Assembly (NCBI RefSeq): GCF_017643475.1
Contig: NZ_JAEPNI010000001.1
Coordinates: 434,001 to 498,000 of the forward strand
Source: Maricaulis sp.
GTDB lineage: Bacteria; Pseudomonadota; Alphaproteobacteria; Caulobacterales; Maricaulaceae
Direction of reading: 5' to 3'
Length of the DNA: 64,000 nt
Positions 1 to 10,591 of the stretch are shown in pieces. The translations under genes and the position numbers were made by a program. The notes beneath the pieces are model-generated. The model worked only from the letters and a program-made list of their open reading frames with translations, did not search any database and had not been told where the DNA came from. Numbering within the stretch: position 1 is the stretch's first letter; each line of letters begins with the position of its first letter.

Positions 1-976
1 TCGCCCACCATGTGCCAATTGGTTCAACACTTGAGAGCGCGCCTGCCATCGAAAATTCGGCGACCCAGGTGGGACGGGTTGCGAGCCAAAAATGTCCTTT
101 CGCGCGGATGACGCCGGGCAGCGGCCCGTTCAGAACGGCATGGAGTCGATCTGGTTGAAAGGGGCGGCGTGCTCGATAGACGTAGGATGACACACCGTAT
201 TCTTCAGTCTCAGGCGTGTGGTCTGCGTAGCCATATAACTCCTTGGCCCACATCGGGTGTTCATGTGCCTTGGCGAAATCGAACAGACCGGTGTTGAGGA
301 TCGCTTCTGTTGGGACCTCGGAATAGTTGGTTTCGAGTATTCGGACGTCGGCGTTGAGGCTACGGATGATCTTGCGGGCCGCATCGACTTGATCCGGTCG
401 CGCGTCTTTCACCTTGTTCAGAATGATGATGTCGGCAAACTCGATCTGGTCGGTCAGTAGATGAACCAGGGTGCGGGCATCTTCGTCGCCGAGGGATTCC
501 CCAAGGTCTTTCAGGAAGTCATGACTGGAAAAGTCACGCAGAAGGTTCACGGCATCGACGACCGTCACCATTGTGTCGATACGCGCAACATCTGACAGGC
601 TCTCGCCTTCCTCGGTCCGAAAATCAAACGTCGCGGCGACGGGCAGTGGTTCGGAGATGCCTGTTGATTCAATCAGCAGGTAGTCAAAGCGCTTTTCCTC
701 GGCAAGGCGTCGAACTTCCGCAAGCAGATCATCTCGCAGCGTGCAGCAGATGCACCCGTTGGACATCTCTACGAGCGTCTCATCTGTTCGGCTCAGCTCC
801 GTTCCGTTGCGTACGAGCTCCGCATCGATATTCACTTCGGACATGTCGTTTACGATCACGGCAACCCGCAGCCCTTCCCGATTGTTCAAAACCCGATTGA
901 GAAGGGTTGTTTTGCCGGCGCCGAGAAACCCGGACAGAACGGTGACAGGCAGGCGTTTGTCTGTGGTGGAGGCCAT
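1..976 (-). CDS. CobW/ZigA-family GTP-binding metallochaperone (3' end cut by window edge)
   Basis: About 325 codons are visible and the 3' end lies outside the window. The P-loop GTPase domain starts at once: [13 protein letters not shown] (Walker A) near residues 15-27, then the metal-site motif [10 protein letters not shown] near residue 75, STGISEP in the switch region and the guanine motif NKVKD. This is the CobW/COG0523 family, whose members load or store zinc or cobalt. The C-terminal CobW_C region begins near base 150. The ATG at 976 has an AAGGGA ribosome site 7 bases upstream. A Zur-like palindrome sits 49 bases upstream, which argues for a zinc-starvation role (ZigA/YciC type) over cobalamin synthesis. 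The zinc role is inferred; the family is clear. Confidence 0.88.
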   Translation of the reverse strand, partial: MASTTDKRLPVTVLSGFLGAGKTTLLNRVLNNREGLRVAVIVNDMSEVNIDAELVRNGTELSRTDETLVEMSNGCICCTLRDDLLAEVRRLAEEKRFDYLLIESTGISEPLPVAATFDFRTEEGESLSDVARIDTMVTVVDAVNLLRDFSSHDFLKDLGESLGDEDARTLVHLLTDQIEFADIIILNKVKDARPDQVDAARKIIRSLNADVRILETNYSEVPTEAILNTGLFDFAKAHEHPMWAKELYGYADHTPETEEYGVSSYVYRARRPFQPDRLHAVLNGPLPGVIRAKGHFWLATRPTWVAEFSMAGALSSVEPIGTWWA

Positions 977-1024
977 CTGGAAATCCCTTCGGCATCGAGA
1001 GTTGACGGGAGTGGTTTCGGAAAC

Positions 1025-1037
1025 GTTATAATATAAC
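1025..1037. promoter_or_regulatory. Putative Zur (zinc uptake regulator) box
   Basis: GTTATAATATAAC is a perfect 13-base palindrome centred on 1031. It matches the core of the proteobacterial Zur operator (GTTATANTATAAC). It lies 49 bases upstream of the CobW-family start on the minus strand, and TATAAC read on that strand could serve as the -10, so bound Zur would block transcription. The divergent M3 zinc-peptidase gene begins about 250 bases away and might share the control. The whole gap 977-1290 holds no other gene that I can support. Confidence 0.65.
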
Positions 1038-1290
1038 ATGTTCGTGAACAATATCGGGACTGCTCAGCCCATGCGGGACGCGTTTGCGAGGATTAATGGG
1101 TCTGGCGAGGGCACCGTGCTCGGCCGGGATCGGGAAGAGCGGCACAGGATGATTAAGGAAAATCAACCGACCGGAAATGTCGCCGCGGCCTCGCGAACGT
1201 AAAAGGGGTCAAGCGGCTAGAGCCTACCGAACCACAATTCCCGCATTCAAGTCATTACTGAGGGGTCGAGCGTGTTGCGCTCGGATAATC

Positions 1291-3189
1291 ATGAAAACGA
1301 TCAAGAAGCTTAATCGCTCCGCCATCAAGTTCGCTGCGGCCAGTACGCTGGTATTCGCGGCACTCGCCGGGCCGGCAATAGCCCAGGACACCGCGCCGGC
1401 CGTTGACGAGGTCTATGTCTGGGACCTGACCCCGTTCTACCCGTCCTACGACGACTGGGATGCCGAGCTGGAACGCCTCCAGGGCGAAGTGGCTGGTCTT
1501 GCGGCCTATGAGGGTCGCCTGGATGATGCGCAGACATTGCTCGAAGCACTCGATGCGCAATCCACCTTCTATCGCGAAGTTCTGCGTGTGTGGACCTATG
1601 CCTCGAACACCCGGTCCACCAATCTGGGAGATCCGGATGGCCAGGCCATGGTTGGCCGCGTTCAGGCCCTGTTCCAGCAGGCCGCCGCCGCACAGAGCTA
1701 TATGGCGCCGGAAATTGTGGCCCTGGGCGAACGTCGCATTGAAGGCTTCATTTCGCGTGAAGATGGGCTCGCCAAACATGCCCGCGGCCTGCGAGATACG
1801 CTTCGCCAGGGCGAGCATGTCCTGACCCCGGAAGCCGAACAGGTGCTCTCATTGATGGGGATTGCGCTTGGCGCGTCCCAGAATGCGCGCAACCTGCTGG
1901 CCAATGCCGAGATCGAATGGCCGACCATCACGCTGAGCGACGGCACCGAGGCGCATCTAACGCCGGCCGGCTATGGCCTCTATCGGGAAGCGCCCAACCG
2001 CGCGGACCGGGAAGCGGTCTTTGATGCTTTCTGGGGTCGCTGGTCTGATTATGAAAGCACGTTTGGCGCGACGCTGAACGGCGAGGTCCAGGCCAATGTT
2101 GCGACGGCTCGCGCCCGCAATTACGACAATACGCTCCAGTATTTCCTGTCCGGCGACAATATCCCGGAAGAGGTCTATCGGACTCTTGTCCAGGTCACCA
2201 ATGACCGCATTGATGTCCTGCACCGTTACTTCCGCCTGCGCGCCCGCATGCTGGAGATTGAGGATCTGGGATATCACGACATCTACCCGGCACTGGTCGA
2301 GACGGATCTGAGTTTCCCGATCGACGAGACACGTGAACACGTGCTGGCCTCCATGGCTCCGCTGGGGCCGGAATATGTAGACAGTTTTGCAGCGGCCTCC
2401 CAAGAGCGCTGGATGCACGTCTACCCGCAGCCTGGCAAGGCATCGGGTGCCTACATGTCAGGCTCGGCCTACGACGTTCATCCGCTGATCCTGCTCAATC
2501 ACCAGGACACCTATAACAGCGCATCGACCTATGCCCACGAATGGGGCCACGCGATGCACCAGGTCCTGACCAATGAAAACCAGCCCTACGAGCTGTCCAG
2601 CTTCTCCATCTTCACCACGGAGATCGCAGCCATTGCCCAGGAGCTGATGCTGCAGGAGCACATGCTCGAACAGGCCGCGAGCGAGAATGAGCGTCTCTTC
2701 TATCTCGGTTACGCCCTGGAACAGATGCGTGGCACCTATTTCCGCCAGGTGATGTTCTCGGAGTTCGAAGTCGCCATTCACGAAGCCGTGGAGCGTGGCG
2801 AGGCGATGACCGGCGCGCGCATGACCGAGATCTATGGTGAGATCCTGCGCCGATATCACGGCCATGATGAAGGCGTCCTCACCATCACCGATCGGGAGAC
2901 GATCGAGTGGGCCTATATTCCGCACTTCTATTTCAATTTCTACGTCTACCAGTATGCGACCTCGATAGCGGGTGCCGCGTACTTCGTGGATCAGCTGGAA
3001 GACGGTGGTGACCAGGCTCGCGAGACCTATCTAGATTTCCTCAAGGCCGGTGGCTCCGATTATCCGGTCGAGATCCTGCGTGATGCAGGTCTCGATATGA
3101 CGTCGGCCGATCCCTACAATGCCGTGATCGATCGCATGGTGGCGGTGATGGACGAGATCGAGGCCATCCTCGACGCGCGCGAGCAATAA
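1291..3189 (+). CDS. pepF: M3-family metallopeptidase (oligoendopeptidase F), exported
   Basis: 632 residues. A zinc metallopeptidase that cleaves short peptides. The zinc motif HEWGH is at residues 416-420, followed by the downstream Glu-containing helix (TTEIAAIAQE) typical of M3 enzymes. The N-terminus, MKTIKKLNRSAIKFAAAST through AIAQ, is a clear Sec signal peptide, so unlike cytoplasmic PepF this protein should act in the periplasm. I chose the ATG at 1291 over an in-frame upstream start at 1177 because the signal peptide begins there. The gene is divergent from the CobW GTPase and is followed by a strong hairpin terminator. Family assignment is firm; the substrate is unknown. Confidence 0.9.
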   Translation: MKTIKKLNRSAIKFAAASTLVFAALAGPAIAQDTAPAVDEVYVWDLTPFYPSYDDWDAELERLQGEVAGLAAYEGRLDDAQTLLEALDAQSTFYREVLRVWTYASNTRSTNLGDPDGQAMVGRVQALFQQAAAAQSYMAPEIVALGERRIEGFISREDGLAKHARGLRDTLRQGEHVLTPEAEQVLSLMGIALGASQNARNLLANAEIEWPTITLSDGTEAHLTPAGYGLYREAPNRADREAVFDAFWGRWSDYESTFGATLNGEVQANVATARARNYDNTLQYFLSGDNIPEEVYRTLVQVTNDRIDVLHRYFRLRARMLEIEDLGYHDIYPALVETDLSFPIDETREHVLASMAPLGPEYVDSFAAASQERWMHVYPQPGKASGAYMSGSAYDVHPLILLNHQDTYNSASTYAHEWGHAMHQVLTNENQPYELSSFSIFTTEIAAIAQELMLQEHMLEQAASENERLFYLGYALEQMRGTYFRQVMFSEFEVAIHEAVERGEAMTGARMTEIYGEILRRYHGHDEGVLTITDRETIEWAYIPHFYFNFYVYQYATSIAGAAYFVDQLEDGGDQARETYLDFLKAGGSDYPVEILRDAGLDMTSADPYNAVIDRMVAVMDEIEAILDAREQ

Positions 3190-3211
3190 GCCTCGGAGCA
3201 TTCCCGAACGC

Positions 3212-3249
3212 AGGCGCGGCGGAGCTCCACTCTGCCGCGCCTTTCTTTT
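3212..3249 (+). terminator. Rho-independent terminator after the M3 peptidase
   Basis: AGGCGCGGC (3212-3220) pairs with GCCGCGCCT (3234-3242), a 9-bp GC-rich stem with a 13-base loop, followed by TTCTTTT. It lies 23 bases past the peptidase stop, between convergent genes. Confidence 0.8.
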
Positions 3250-3299
3250 GGTGCAAATAGCTCAGTCTGCTCGGCCGCGATGACAAACGGGGTGGTGGC

Positions 3300-4727
3300 T
3301 CAGGCCTGGATTTGCTCGTTTCGTCCCAGATAGAATACACCGAGCCTGAACACCGCCAGAGCTAGACCGGTCACGGAACTGGCGATCAGCAAGATCACCA
3401 TGTCCGGCTGATAGAGGCTCAGCGTGTTCAGCGGCACGCTGAACAGGTTGGGAACCAGGCTGAGGAAGGCCCAGCTCATCGTGCCGGTAGTGAGCAGCGG
3501 GAACCAGAGGCTGAAATGACCAGACACGCCTGATTTCGCCCGCAAGCCGGCCCTCAGCAGCCAGGCTCCGACAATGCCTGCAACGAAGAAGACCGGCAGG
3601 CTCATCAACATCACAAAGAAGAGTTTCGCTGACAGCTGGCTGCCAACGCTGACATACGGATCGTCCAGGGCGATCGCAGGAATGCCGGACAGGAGATCCG
3701 CTGTGAGGCCAAACCCCATGCCGCTGCTAGCATTGACCAGAACCACGACGCCCCGACCTTCAGACAGGGACAGCGCCGCAATCGTCTCGACGCCCGGGCT
3801 CAGGCCTGTGTGATAGGCATCACCATTCTCGACATCGATGAACCAGCCCAGCCCGTAGAAAGGTGATGCCACGTTTGCGGGTTGCAGCATCAGGGCTTTG
3901 CTCTCGGCACTGATCAAATCGTCCTGGCCATTGGTCATGATGGCCAGGTAGCGAGCGACATCGGCAGCACTGGCGATGACACCGCCCGCAGGCGCCATGA
4001 CACGTGATGTCCTGCGGTCTGCGACTGGCCGACGGCCGGTAAACCAGGGTGGATGCCCGGTCGCGATGGTCTCGTGAACCTCGCCGTCAGCAACAAAACT
4101 GCTGTTCATGCCGGCGGGTTCGAGGATTTCGCTTTCGATATAGTCTGCGAAAGTCGCCCCGCTGACCACTTCGACAAGCCGGCCAAGGATCAGGTAGTTG
4201 GCGTTTGAGTACCACCAGCGCTGACCCCTCTGCGCTGCCGGAACGAGCTCTGCGAGTCGGTTAACACGGGCAGCAAGCTCGTCCGATCCGCCGGTCTGGT
4301 CGGTGTGGGATTGATTGCCCTGCAGGGTCGAGTAACCGCTGGTATGGCTGAGGAGTTCACGCACGGTGATCGCCGCGCCGGCCTGGCCGTTGAATTCCTC
4401 GAGATAGGTCGAGATCCCGGCATCCAGGGAAACTTCCCCGGCCTCGACCAGCTGCATGACGGCCATGGCCGTGAAACTCTTGGAAATTGACCCCAGCTGG
4501 AAGGGCGTATCCGCTGTGACGGCTCGTCCGCTGCCTAGGAGCATTTCGCCTCGGGCACTGGCCTGGACAGTGCCTCGCTCAACCACCGCATAGGCCAGGC
4601 CTGGTGCCGATGATGTCGGCATGGCCTCGTCTACCAGGGCCTCGATGGCCTGCATGGTCTCCCCGAATTGCGCGTTGACGGGGCTGGTCAGGACCAGGGC
4701 TGTTAGCAATGAGAGCAAGCGCCACAT
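3300..4727 (-). CDS. Serine hydrolase, beta-lactamase class C family, with C-terminal membrane segments
   Basis: 475 residues. Signal peptide MWRLLSLLTALVLTSPVNA, then a penicillin-binding-protein/class C beta-lactamase fold with SISK (Ser-X-X-Lys nucleophile motif, near residue 83) and YSN (general-base motif, near residue 168). About four hydrophobic segments near residues 370-465 follow the catalytic domain, so the enzyme is probably a periplasmic domain anchored by a C-terminal helical bundle. Such proteins are peptidases or esterases more often than true beta-lactamases. Two further members of the family in this window (near 23.5 kb and 36 kb) are broken, while this one is intact. Substrate unknown. 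Confidence 0.85.
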   Translation of the reverse strand: MWRLLSLLTALVLTSPVNAQFGETMQAIEALVDEAMPTSSAPGLAYAVVERGTVQASARGEMLLGSGRAVTADTPFQLGSISKSFTAMAVMQLVEAGEVSLDAGISTYLEEFNGQAGAAITVRELLSHTSGYSTLQGNQSHTDQTGGSDELAARVNRLAELVPAAQRGQRWWYSNANYLILGRLVEVVSGATFADYIESEILEPAGMNSSFVADGEVHETIATGHPPWFTGRRPVADRRTSRVMAPAGGVIASAADVARYLAIMTNGQDDLISAESKALMLQPANVASPFYGLGWFIDVENGDAYHTGLSPGVETIAALSLSEGRGVVVLVNASSGMGFGLTADLLSGIPAIALDDPYVSVGSQLSAKLFFVMLMSLPVFFVAGIVGAWLLRAGLRAKSGVSGHFSLWFPLLTTGTMSWAFLSLVPNLFSVPLNTLSLYQPDMVILLIASSVTGLALAVFRLGVFYLGRNEQIQA

Positions 4728-4880
4728 CTAGCAGGGCCTCCGCGAAAAAAAGGGCGAACAAATCAAATGAGGCCCGAACCTAACCTAGGCCTGTGGCAGT
4801 GGCTATTTGGGACATCCGAACAGGAACGCAGCGCATGTCCCGCGTTTCGTATTCGTTCGAGCGATTGTTGAACGGGATAG

Positions 4881-4970
4881 TGGCGGAGAGAGAGGGATTC
4901 GAACCCTCGGAACGCTTGCGCGCTCAACGGTTTTCGAGACCGCCCCGTTCGACCACTCCGGCACCTCTCC
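4881..4970 (-). tRNA. tRNA-Ser (anticodon CGA)
   Basis: 90 bases including an encoded CCA (4881-4883). The 7-bp acceptor GGAGAGG pairs with TCTCTCC (one G-U), discriminator G. The anticodon stem GCGGT/ACCGT holds the loop CTCGAAA, giving CGA, which reads UCG. A long variable arm and the GGTTCGAATCC T-arm are present, as expected for a class II serine tRNA. Confidence 0.96.
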
Positions 4971-5104
4971 GCGGGGACAGGCGTAATGGCTGAGTGATCG
5001 GATAAAATCAAGGGCCGGCGCTGTGCTTGCGTGCTGTCAGCAGTTTGATCTGCCTGTGCAGATCGTAATTTGTGGTTTGCCTTCAGAGGCGGTTCCGTGC
5101 CGAG

Positions 5105-5296
5105 GTGGCGAGTTTTGTTTTGGGGGAGCCGATCGTACGTGTCCTGTTGAGTTTGATTTTTTCCAGCCTGGTCCTGACCGGGTGTGCGAGTTCATCACTG
5201 ACCGATGAGGAGCGTGCTCAGCGCGCGGAAGAGCGCCGCGTTGAGCGCGAACAACGTGCCGGTGATGTATGCACGGGCCGACGCCTCTGCAGATAG
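5105..5296 (+). CDS. Possible small lipoprotein
   Basis: 63 residues from a GTG at 5105. The reading shows a hydrophobic stretch ending in the lipobox LTGC, then an acidic/basic tail (SSSLTDEERAQRAEERRVER) that would be a short charged helix. The lipobox and helix look real, but no ATG is available and the start is a guess (GTG 5105 or TTG 5120, with GGGGGAG nearby). The frame closes at TAG 5294-5296, just before the rplU promoter. I do not recognise a family. It may be a short surface or periplasmic lipoprotein, or a chance frame. Confidence 0.35.
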   Translation: MASFVLGEPIVRVLLSLIFSSLVLTGCASSSLTDEERAQRAEERRVEREQRAGDVCTGRRLCR

Positions 5297-5318
5297 TGTC
5301 TAAAATTGCCTGCCGTGA

Positions 5319-5346
5319 TTGACTCTCATGGCTGGCTGCGTATAAC
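5319..5346 (+). promoter_or_regulatory. Probable sigma-70 promoter for rplU-rpmA
   Basis: TTGACT at 5319-5324 and TATAAC at 5341-5346, separated by 16 bases, are near-consensus -35 and -10 elements. Transcription would start near 5353, leaving a leader of about 145 bases before rplU. Confidence 0.6.
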
Positions 5347-5356
5347 GCCCGCTCCT

Positions 5357-5390
5357 GCCCGCATGGCGCTTGCCTTGCGGGCCGGTTTTA
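5357..5390 (+). promoter_or_regulatory. Hairpin in the rplU leader, possible attenuator
   Basis: GCCCGCA (5357-5363) pairs with TGCGGGC (5376-5382) around a 12-base loop, followed by CGGTTTTA. The hairpin falls at the very 5' end of the predicted rplU transcript. It could be a weak terminator for the small upstream frame, or a leader element controlling ribosomal-protein expression. Confidence 0.35.
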
Positions 5391-5498
5391 TTGCCACAAC
5401 GCTGCGCCACAAACGCAGTGAAGAAAAAGGACCTGCGGAGCGGTTTGGCCAGGGTGGCCGGCAGCGGACCGACAGGATCGGACAAAAGGAATTCGATC

Positions 5499-6149
5499 AT
5501 GTTTGCAGTGATCAAGACCGGCGGCAAGCAATACCGTGTCGCCACCGGAGACGAGATCCGGGTAGAAAAACTTGAAGGCCAGGCTGGCGACACGCTCGAC
5601 ATGGGCGATGTTCTGATGCTGGGCGGCGAAGAAGGTGTCACCGTTGGTGCGCCGACGGTTGAGGGCGCGCAGGTTATCGGCGAAGTGCTGGTGACTGATC
5701 GCGACCGCAAGATCATCGTATTCAAGAAGCGCCGTCGCCAGAATTACCGCCGCACCAAGGGCCACCGCCAGTGGGGTACCACGGTTCGCATCGCCGAGAT
5801 CGTTGCACCGGGTTCCAAGGCCAAGACGAAGCTGAAAACCACGACGGCCGCTCCGGTTGTCGAGGACGCCAAGACGGAAGCGCCGAAAGCCAAGGCTGCT
5901 CCGAAGAAGGCTGAAGCCAAGAAGGCCGCTGCTCCGAAAAAGGAAGCTGCTGCTCCGGCCGCCAATGATGACCTGACCCAGCTGACCGGCGTTGGCCCGG
6001 CCTTGGCGAAGAAACTGAACGAAGCAGGTGTCACGAGCTTTGCACAGATCGCAGCTTGGACCGACGCAGACATGGAAGCCCTCGGCGTAACGGCGAAAGC
6101 CGAGAAGGGTGACTGGATTGCCGCTGCCAAAGCTCTGGCAGCGAAGTAG
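5499..6149 (+). CDS. rplU: 50S ribosomal protein L21 with C-terminal helix-hairpin-helix extension
   Basis: 216 residues, about twice the E. coli length. Residues 1-105 are canonical L21 (starts MFAVIKTGGKQYRV; FKKRRRQNYRRTKGHRQ binds 23S rRNA). A Lys/Ala/Pro-rich linker (about residues 108-155) follows. A final helical domain (LTQLTGVGPALAKKLNEAGV onward) carries the GVGPALAKKL helix-hairpin-helix signature of nucleic-acid-binding modules. Long L21 variants of this kind are known in Alphaproteobacteria. The ATG at 5499 follows AAAAGGA. rpmA starts 12 bases downstream, so the two are cotranscribed. Confidence 0.96.
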   Translation: MFAVIKTGGKQYRVATGDEIRVEKLEGQAGDTLDMGDVLMLGGEEGVTVGAPTVEGAQVIGEVLVTDRDRKIIVFKKRRRQNYRRTKGHRQWGTTVRIAEIVAPGSKAKTKLKTTTAAPVVEDAKTEAPKAKAAPKKAEAKKAAAPKKEAAAPAANDDLTQLTGVGPALAKKLNEAGVTSFAQIAAWTDADMEALGVTAKAEKGDWIAAAKALAAK

Positions 6150-6161
6150 GAGGACTAGTCA

Positions 6162-6431
6162 ATGGCTCACAAAAAAGCAGGCGGCTCATCCCGTAACGGA
6201 CGCGACTCCGAAGGCCGGCGCCTTGGTGTCAAGAAATCCGGTGGTCAGCACGTGATCCCGGGCAACATCATCATTCGTCAGCGCGGCACCAAGGTAAATC
6301 CGGGCGCCAATGTTGGCATGGGTAAAGATCACACGCTCTTCGCACTGACCGAAGGTCGCGTGAAATTCCAGAAAAAGTCTGGCGGCAAGTCCTACGTATC
6401 CGTAGAGCCGATTGCAGACGCAGCCGAATAG
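6162..6431 (+). CDS. rpmA: 50S ribosomal protein L27
   Basis: 89 residues, full length. Opens with [18 protein letters not shown], the conserved N-terminal tail that reaches the peptidyl-transferase centre, then [20 protein letters not shown]. An AGGAGG-like ribosome site precedes the ATG. It is the second gene of rplU-rpmA and is closed by a very strong terminator. Confidence 0.98.
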   Translation: MAHKKAGGSSRNGRDSEGRRLGVKKSGGQHVIPGNIIIRQRGTKVNPGANVGMGKDHTLFALTEGRVKFQKKSGGKSYVSVEPIADAAE

Positions 6432-6493
6432 AACGGTTCATGAGATATCGGACCGTTCGCTTGAACAGCGGGGTCCGACGAGCGCAATAGCGC

Positions 6494-6526
6494 AAAAGGG
6501 GAGACGGGCCACCGTCTCCCCTTTTT
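6494..6526 (+). terminator. Strong intrinsic terminator after rpmA
   Basis: A perfect 14-bp stem, AAAAGGGGAGACGG (6494-6507) with CCGTCTCCCCTTTT (6512-6525), has a 4-base GCCA loop and runs into TTTTT. It would work in both directions. Confidence 0.92.
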
Positions 6527-6557
6527 GTTTCTCCCCGGGTGTTTGATGGAGACGGAC

Positions 6558-7097
6558 ATGGGTCCGCAGATAAGAACCGAGAGAACGTTGTTGCGTTTGC
6601 CCGAGCTGAGGGATGCCCCGGCCTTGTCGCGTTTTGCCGGAGATATCGATGTGGCGAAGATGACCAGCCGCATCCCCTCGCCCTACCCGCTGATCTCTGC
6701 CGAGATCTGGGTGTTGCAAACGCGGGCCGGATGGGTGCCGGGTCGCAATACGTCCATGACGGTCGAGATGGACGGTGCGCTGGCAGGCGGGGGCGGCGTG
6801 TTCCGCCGCGCGCCCGACAGCGACTGGGAGATCGGTTACTGGATCGCCAAGCCCTTCTGGGGGCAGGGGCTGGGGACCGAAATCGGCCGGGCCCTTGTGG
6901 ATTATGCGCGAACCGAACTGGGCGCAGGCCGCGTGGTCGCCGGACACTATGCTGACAACCCCGCTTCGGGGCGTATCCTGCAGAAGCTGGGCTTTGAATA
7001 CACCGGAGAGGAGCCGCACCTCTTCTCCATGGCACGAATGGGCCGTTATCCCTGCAAGAGCATGACGCTGGTCGGCGAAAAGCAAACGGCAGCGTAG
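6558..7097 (+). CDS. GNAT family N-acetyltransferase (RimJ/RimL type)
   Basis: 179 residues. Opens with RTERTLLRLPELRDAPAL, the usual start of the RimJ/RimL subgroup that acetylates N-termini of ribosomal or other proteins. The acetyl-CoA pyrophosphate-binding region reads KPFWGQGLGTEIGRAL (Q/R-x-x-G-x-G/A type), and NPASGRILQKLGF is the conserved C-terminal motif. I chose the ATG at 6558 because GGAG lies 6 bases upstream; an earlier ATG at 6546 lacks a ribosome site. Homologues often sit between rpmA and obg in Alphaproteobacteria. The substrate cannot be told from sequence. Confidence 0.88.
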   Translation: MGPQIRTERTLLRLPELRDAPALSRFAGDIDVAKMTSRIPSPYPLISAEIWVLQTRAGWVPGRNTSMTVEMDGALAGGGGVFRRAPDSDWEIGYWIAKPFWGQGLGTEIGRALVDYARTELGAGRVVAGHYADNPASGRILQKLGFEYTGEEPHLFSMARMGRYPCKSMTLVGEKQTAA

Positions 7098-7115
7098 TGA
7101 AAAGATGGCTTTTGA

Positions 7116-9319
<2,204 letters not shown>

Positions 9320-9331
9320 CGGAGTAGTGCT

Positions 9332-10591
9332 GTGACGGTTGAAAGTCTGGCCCTGGAGATGGCGCAGCGTGCCCAGTCGGCGCGACAGGCGGCTGCAAAC
9401 CTTCCGGCGGAACAACGGTCTGCCGCTTTAAGCTCGGTCGCGGTCGCGATGGAGGCCGCCTCTGACGCGATCCTCGCGGCCAATGCCCGGGATATGGAGA
9501 CAGCTCGCGCCAATGACCGACCGGCGGCTTTTCTCGATCGTTTGATGTTGAATGAAGCCCGTTTGGGCGACATTGCCGCCGCTGTGCGCCAGATTGCAGC
9601 GCAGAATGATCCTCTGGGTGAGGTGATTGAGGCCTGGGAGGCGCCGAGCGGGGTGAATATCTCCCAGGTTCGGGTGCCGATCGGTGTTCTGGGTGTGATT
9701 TTCGAAGCGCGCCCCAATGTAACGGCGGATGCGGCGGCCCTTGCGATCCGCTCGGGTAACGCCGTCCTGCTTCGCTCCGGGTCGGATTCCCTGCAATCCG
9801 CGCTGGCGCTTGTTTCCGCGATCCGTCGCGGCCTGGAAGCGGCAGGATTCCCTGCTGACCTGGTTCAGCATCCCGATACGGCAGACCGGGCCTTCGTCGG
9901 TGCGATGCTGTCAGGCCTTGAGGGCCAGCTGGACCTGGTAATTCCGCGGGGTGGCAAAGCCCTTGTCGCGCGTGTACAGGCCGAGGCACGGATTCCGGTG
10001 CTGGGGCATCTGGACGGGATCTGCCACGCCTATCTGCATCCCAGTGCCGATCGTGACATGGCCCGCGCCATCATCCTCAATGCCAAGCTGCGCCGAACCG
10101 GCGTCTGCAATGCGCTGGAATGTCTGTTGATCGATCGCGCTGCAGTCGCCACGCATTGGCCGATGATTGCCGAGGCGCTCAGCGATGCCGGCTGTGAAAT
10201 CCGGGCTGACGAGAGCTTGCGCGGGGCCTTTTCTTCGGCTGTGGCCGCCAGTGACGGCGACTGGGGGCATGAATTCCTCGATGCCATTATTGCTGCGCGC
10301 GTGGTGGACGGGCTGGAAGGGGCAACTGCCCATATCGCCCAATACGGGTCCGGTCACACGGATCTTGTTTTGGCTGGCGATGCGGTGGTTCAGGAGGCCT
10401 TCCTCAACACGGTCGACAGCGCCGTGGTCATCGCCAATGCCTCGACAGGTTTTTCAGATGGCGGCGAGTTCGGCTTCGGCGCCGAGATCGGCATCGCCAC
10501 CTCCCGCCTGCATGCGCGCGGTCCGGTCGGTGCGCGCCAGCTGACGAGTTACAAATACGTCGTTCGTGGTGATGGGCAGACGCGTGGCTAG
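9332..10591 (+). CDS. proA: Gamma-glutamyl phosphate reductase
   Basis: 419 residues, GTG start. Aldehyde-dehydrogenase-fold enzyme that reduces gamma-glutamyl phosphate to glutamate semialdehyde with NADPH. The catalytic cysteine is in RRTGVCNALECLL. The family motifs PIGVLGVIFEARPNVTADA and VIPRGGKALV are present, and FGFGAEIGIATSRLHARGPVG closes the C-terminus. It lies directly after proB, and its last bases overlap the presumed nadD start. Confidence 0.97.
   Translation: MTVESLALEMAQRAQSARQAAANLPAEQRSAALSSVAVAMEAASDAILAANARDMETARANDRPAAFLDRLMLNEARLGDIAAAVRQIAAQNDPLGEVIEAWEAPSGVNISQVRVPIGVLGVIFEARPNVTADAAALAIRSGNAVLLRSGSDSLQSALALVSAIRRGLEAAGFPADLVQHPDTADRAFVGAMLSGLEGQLDLVIPRGGKALVARVQAEARIPVLGHLDGICHAYLHPSADRDMARAIILNAKLRRTGVCNALECLLIDRAAVATHWPMIAEALSDAGCEIRADESLRGAFSSAVAASDGDWGHEFLDAIIAARVVDGLEGATAHIAQYGSGHTDLVLAGDAVVQEAFLNTVDSAVVIANASTGFSDGGEFGFGAEIGIATSRLHARGPVGARQLTSYKYVVRGDGQTRG

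Noticed and set aside
3300-4727. True class C beta-lactamase conferring resistance
   Set aside because: Motifs fit the broad serine hydrolase family, and the C-terminal membrane bundle is unlike AmpC; antibiotic hydrolysis cannot be claimed.
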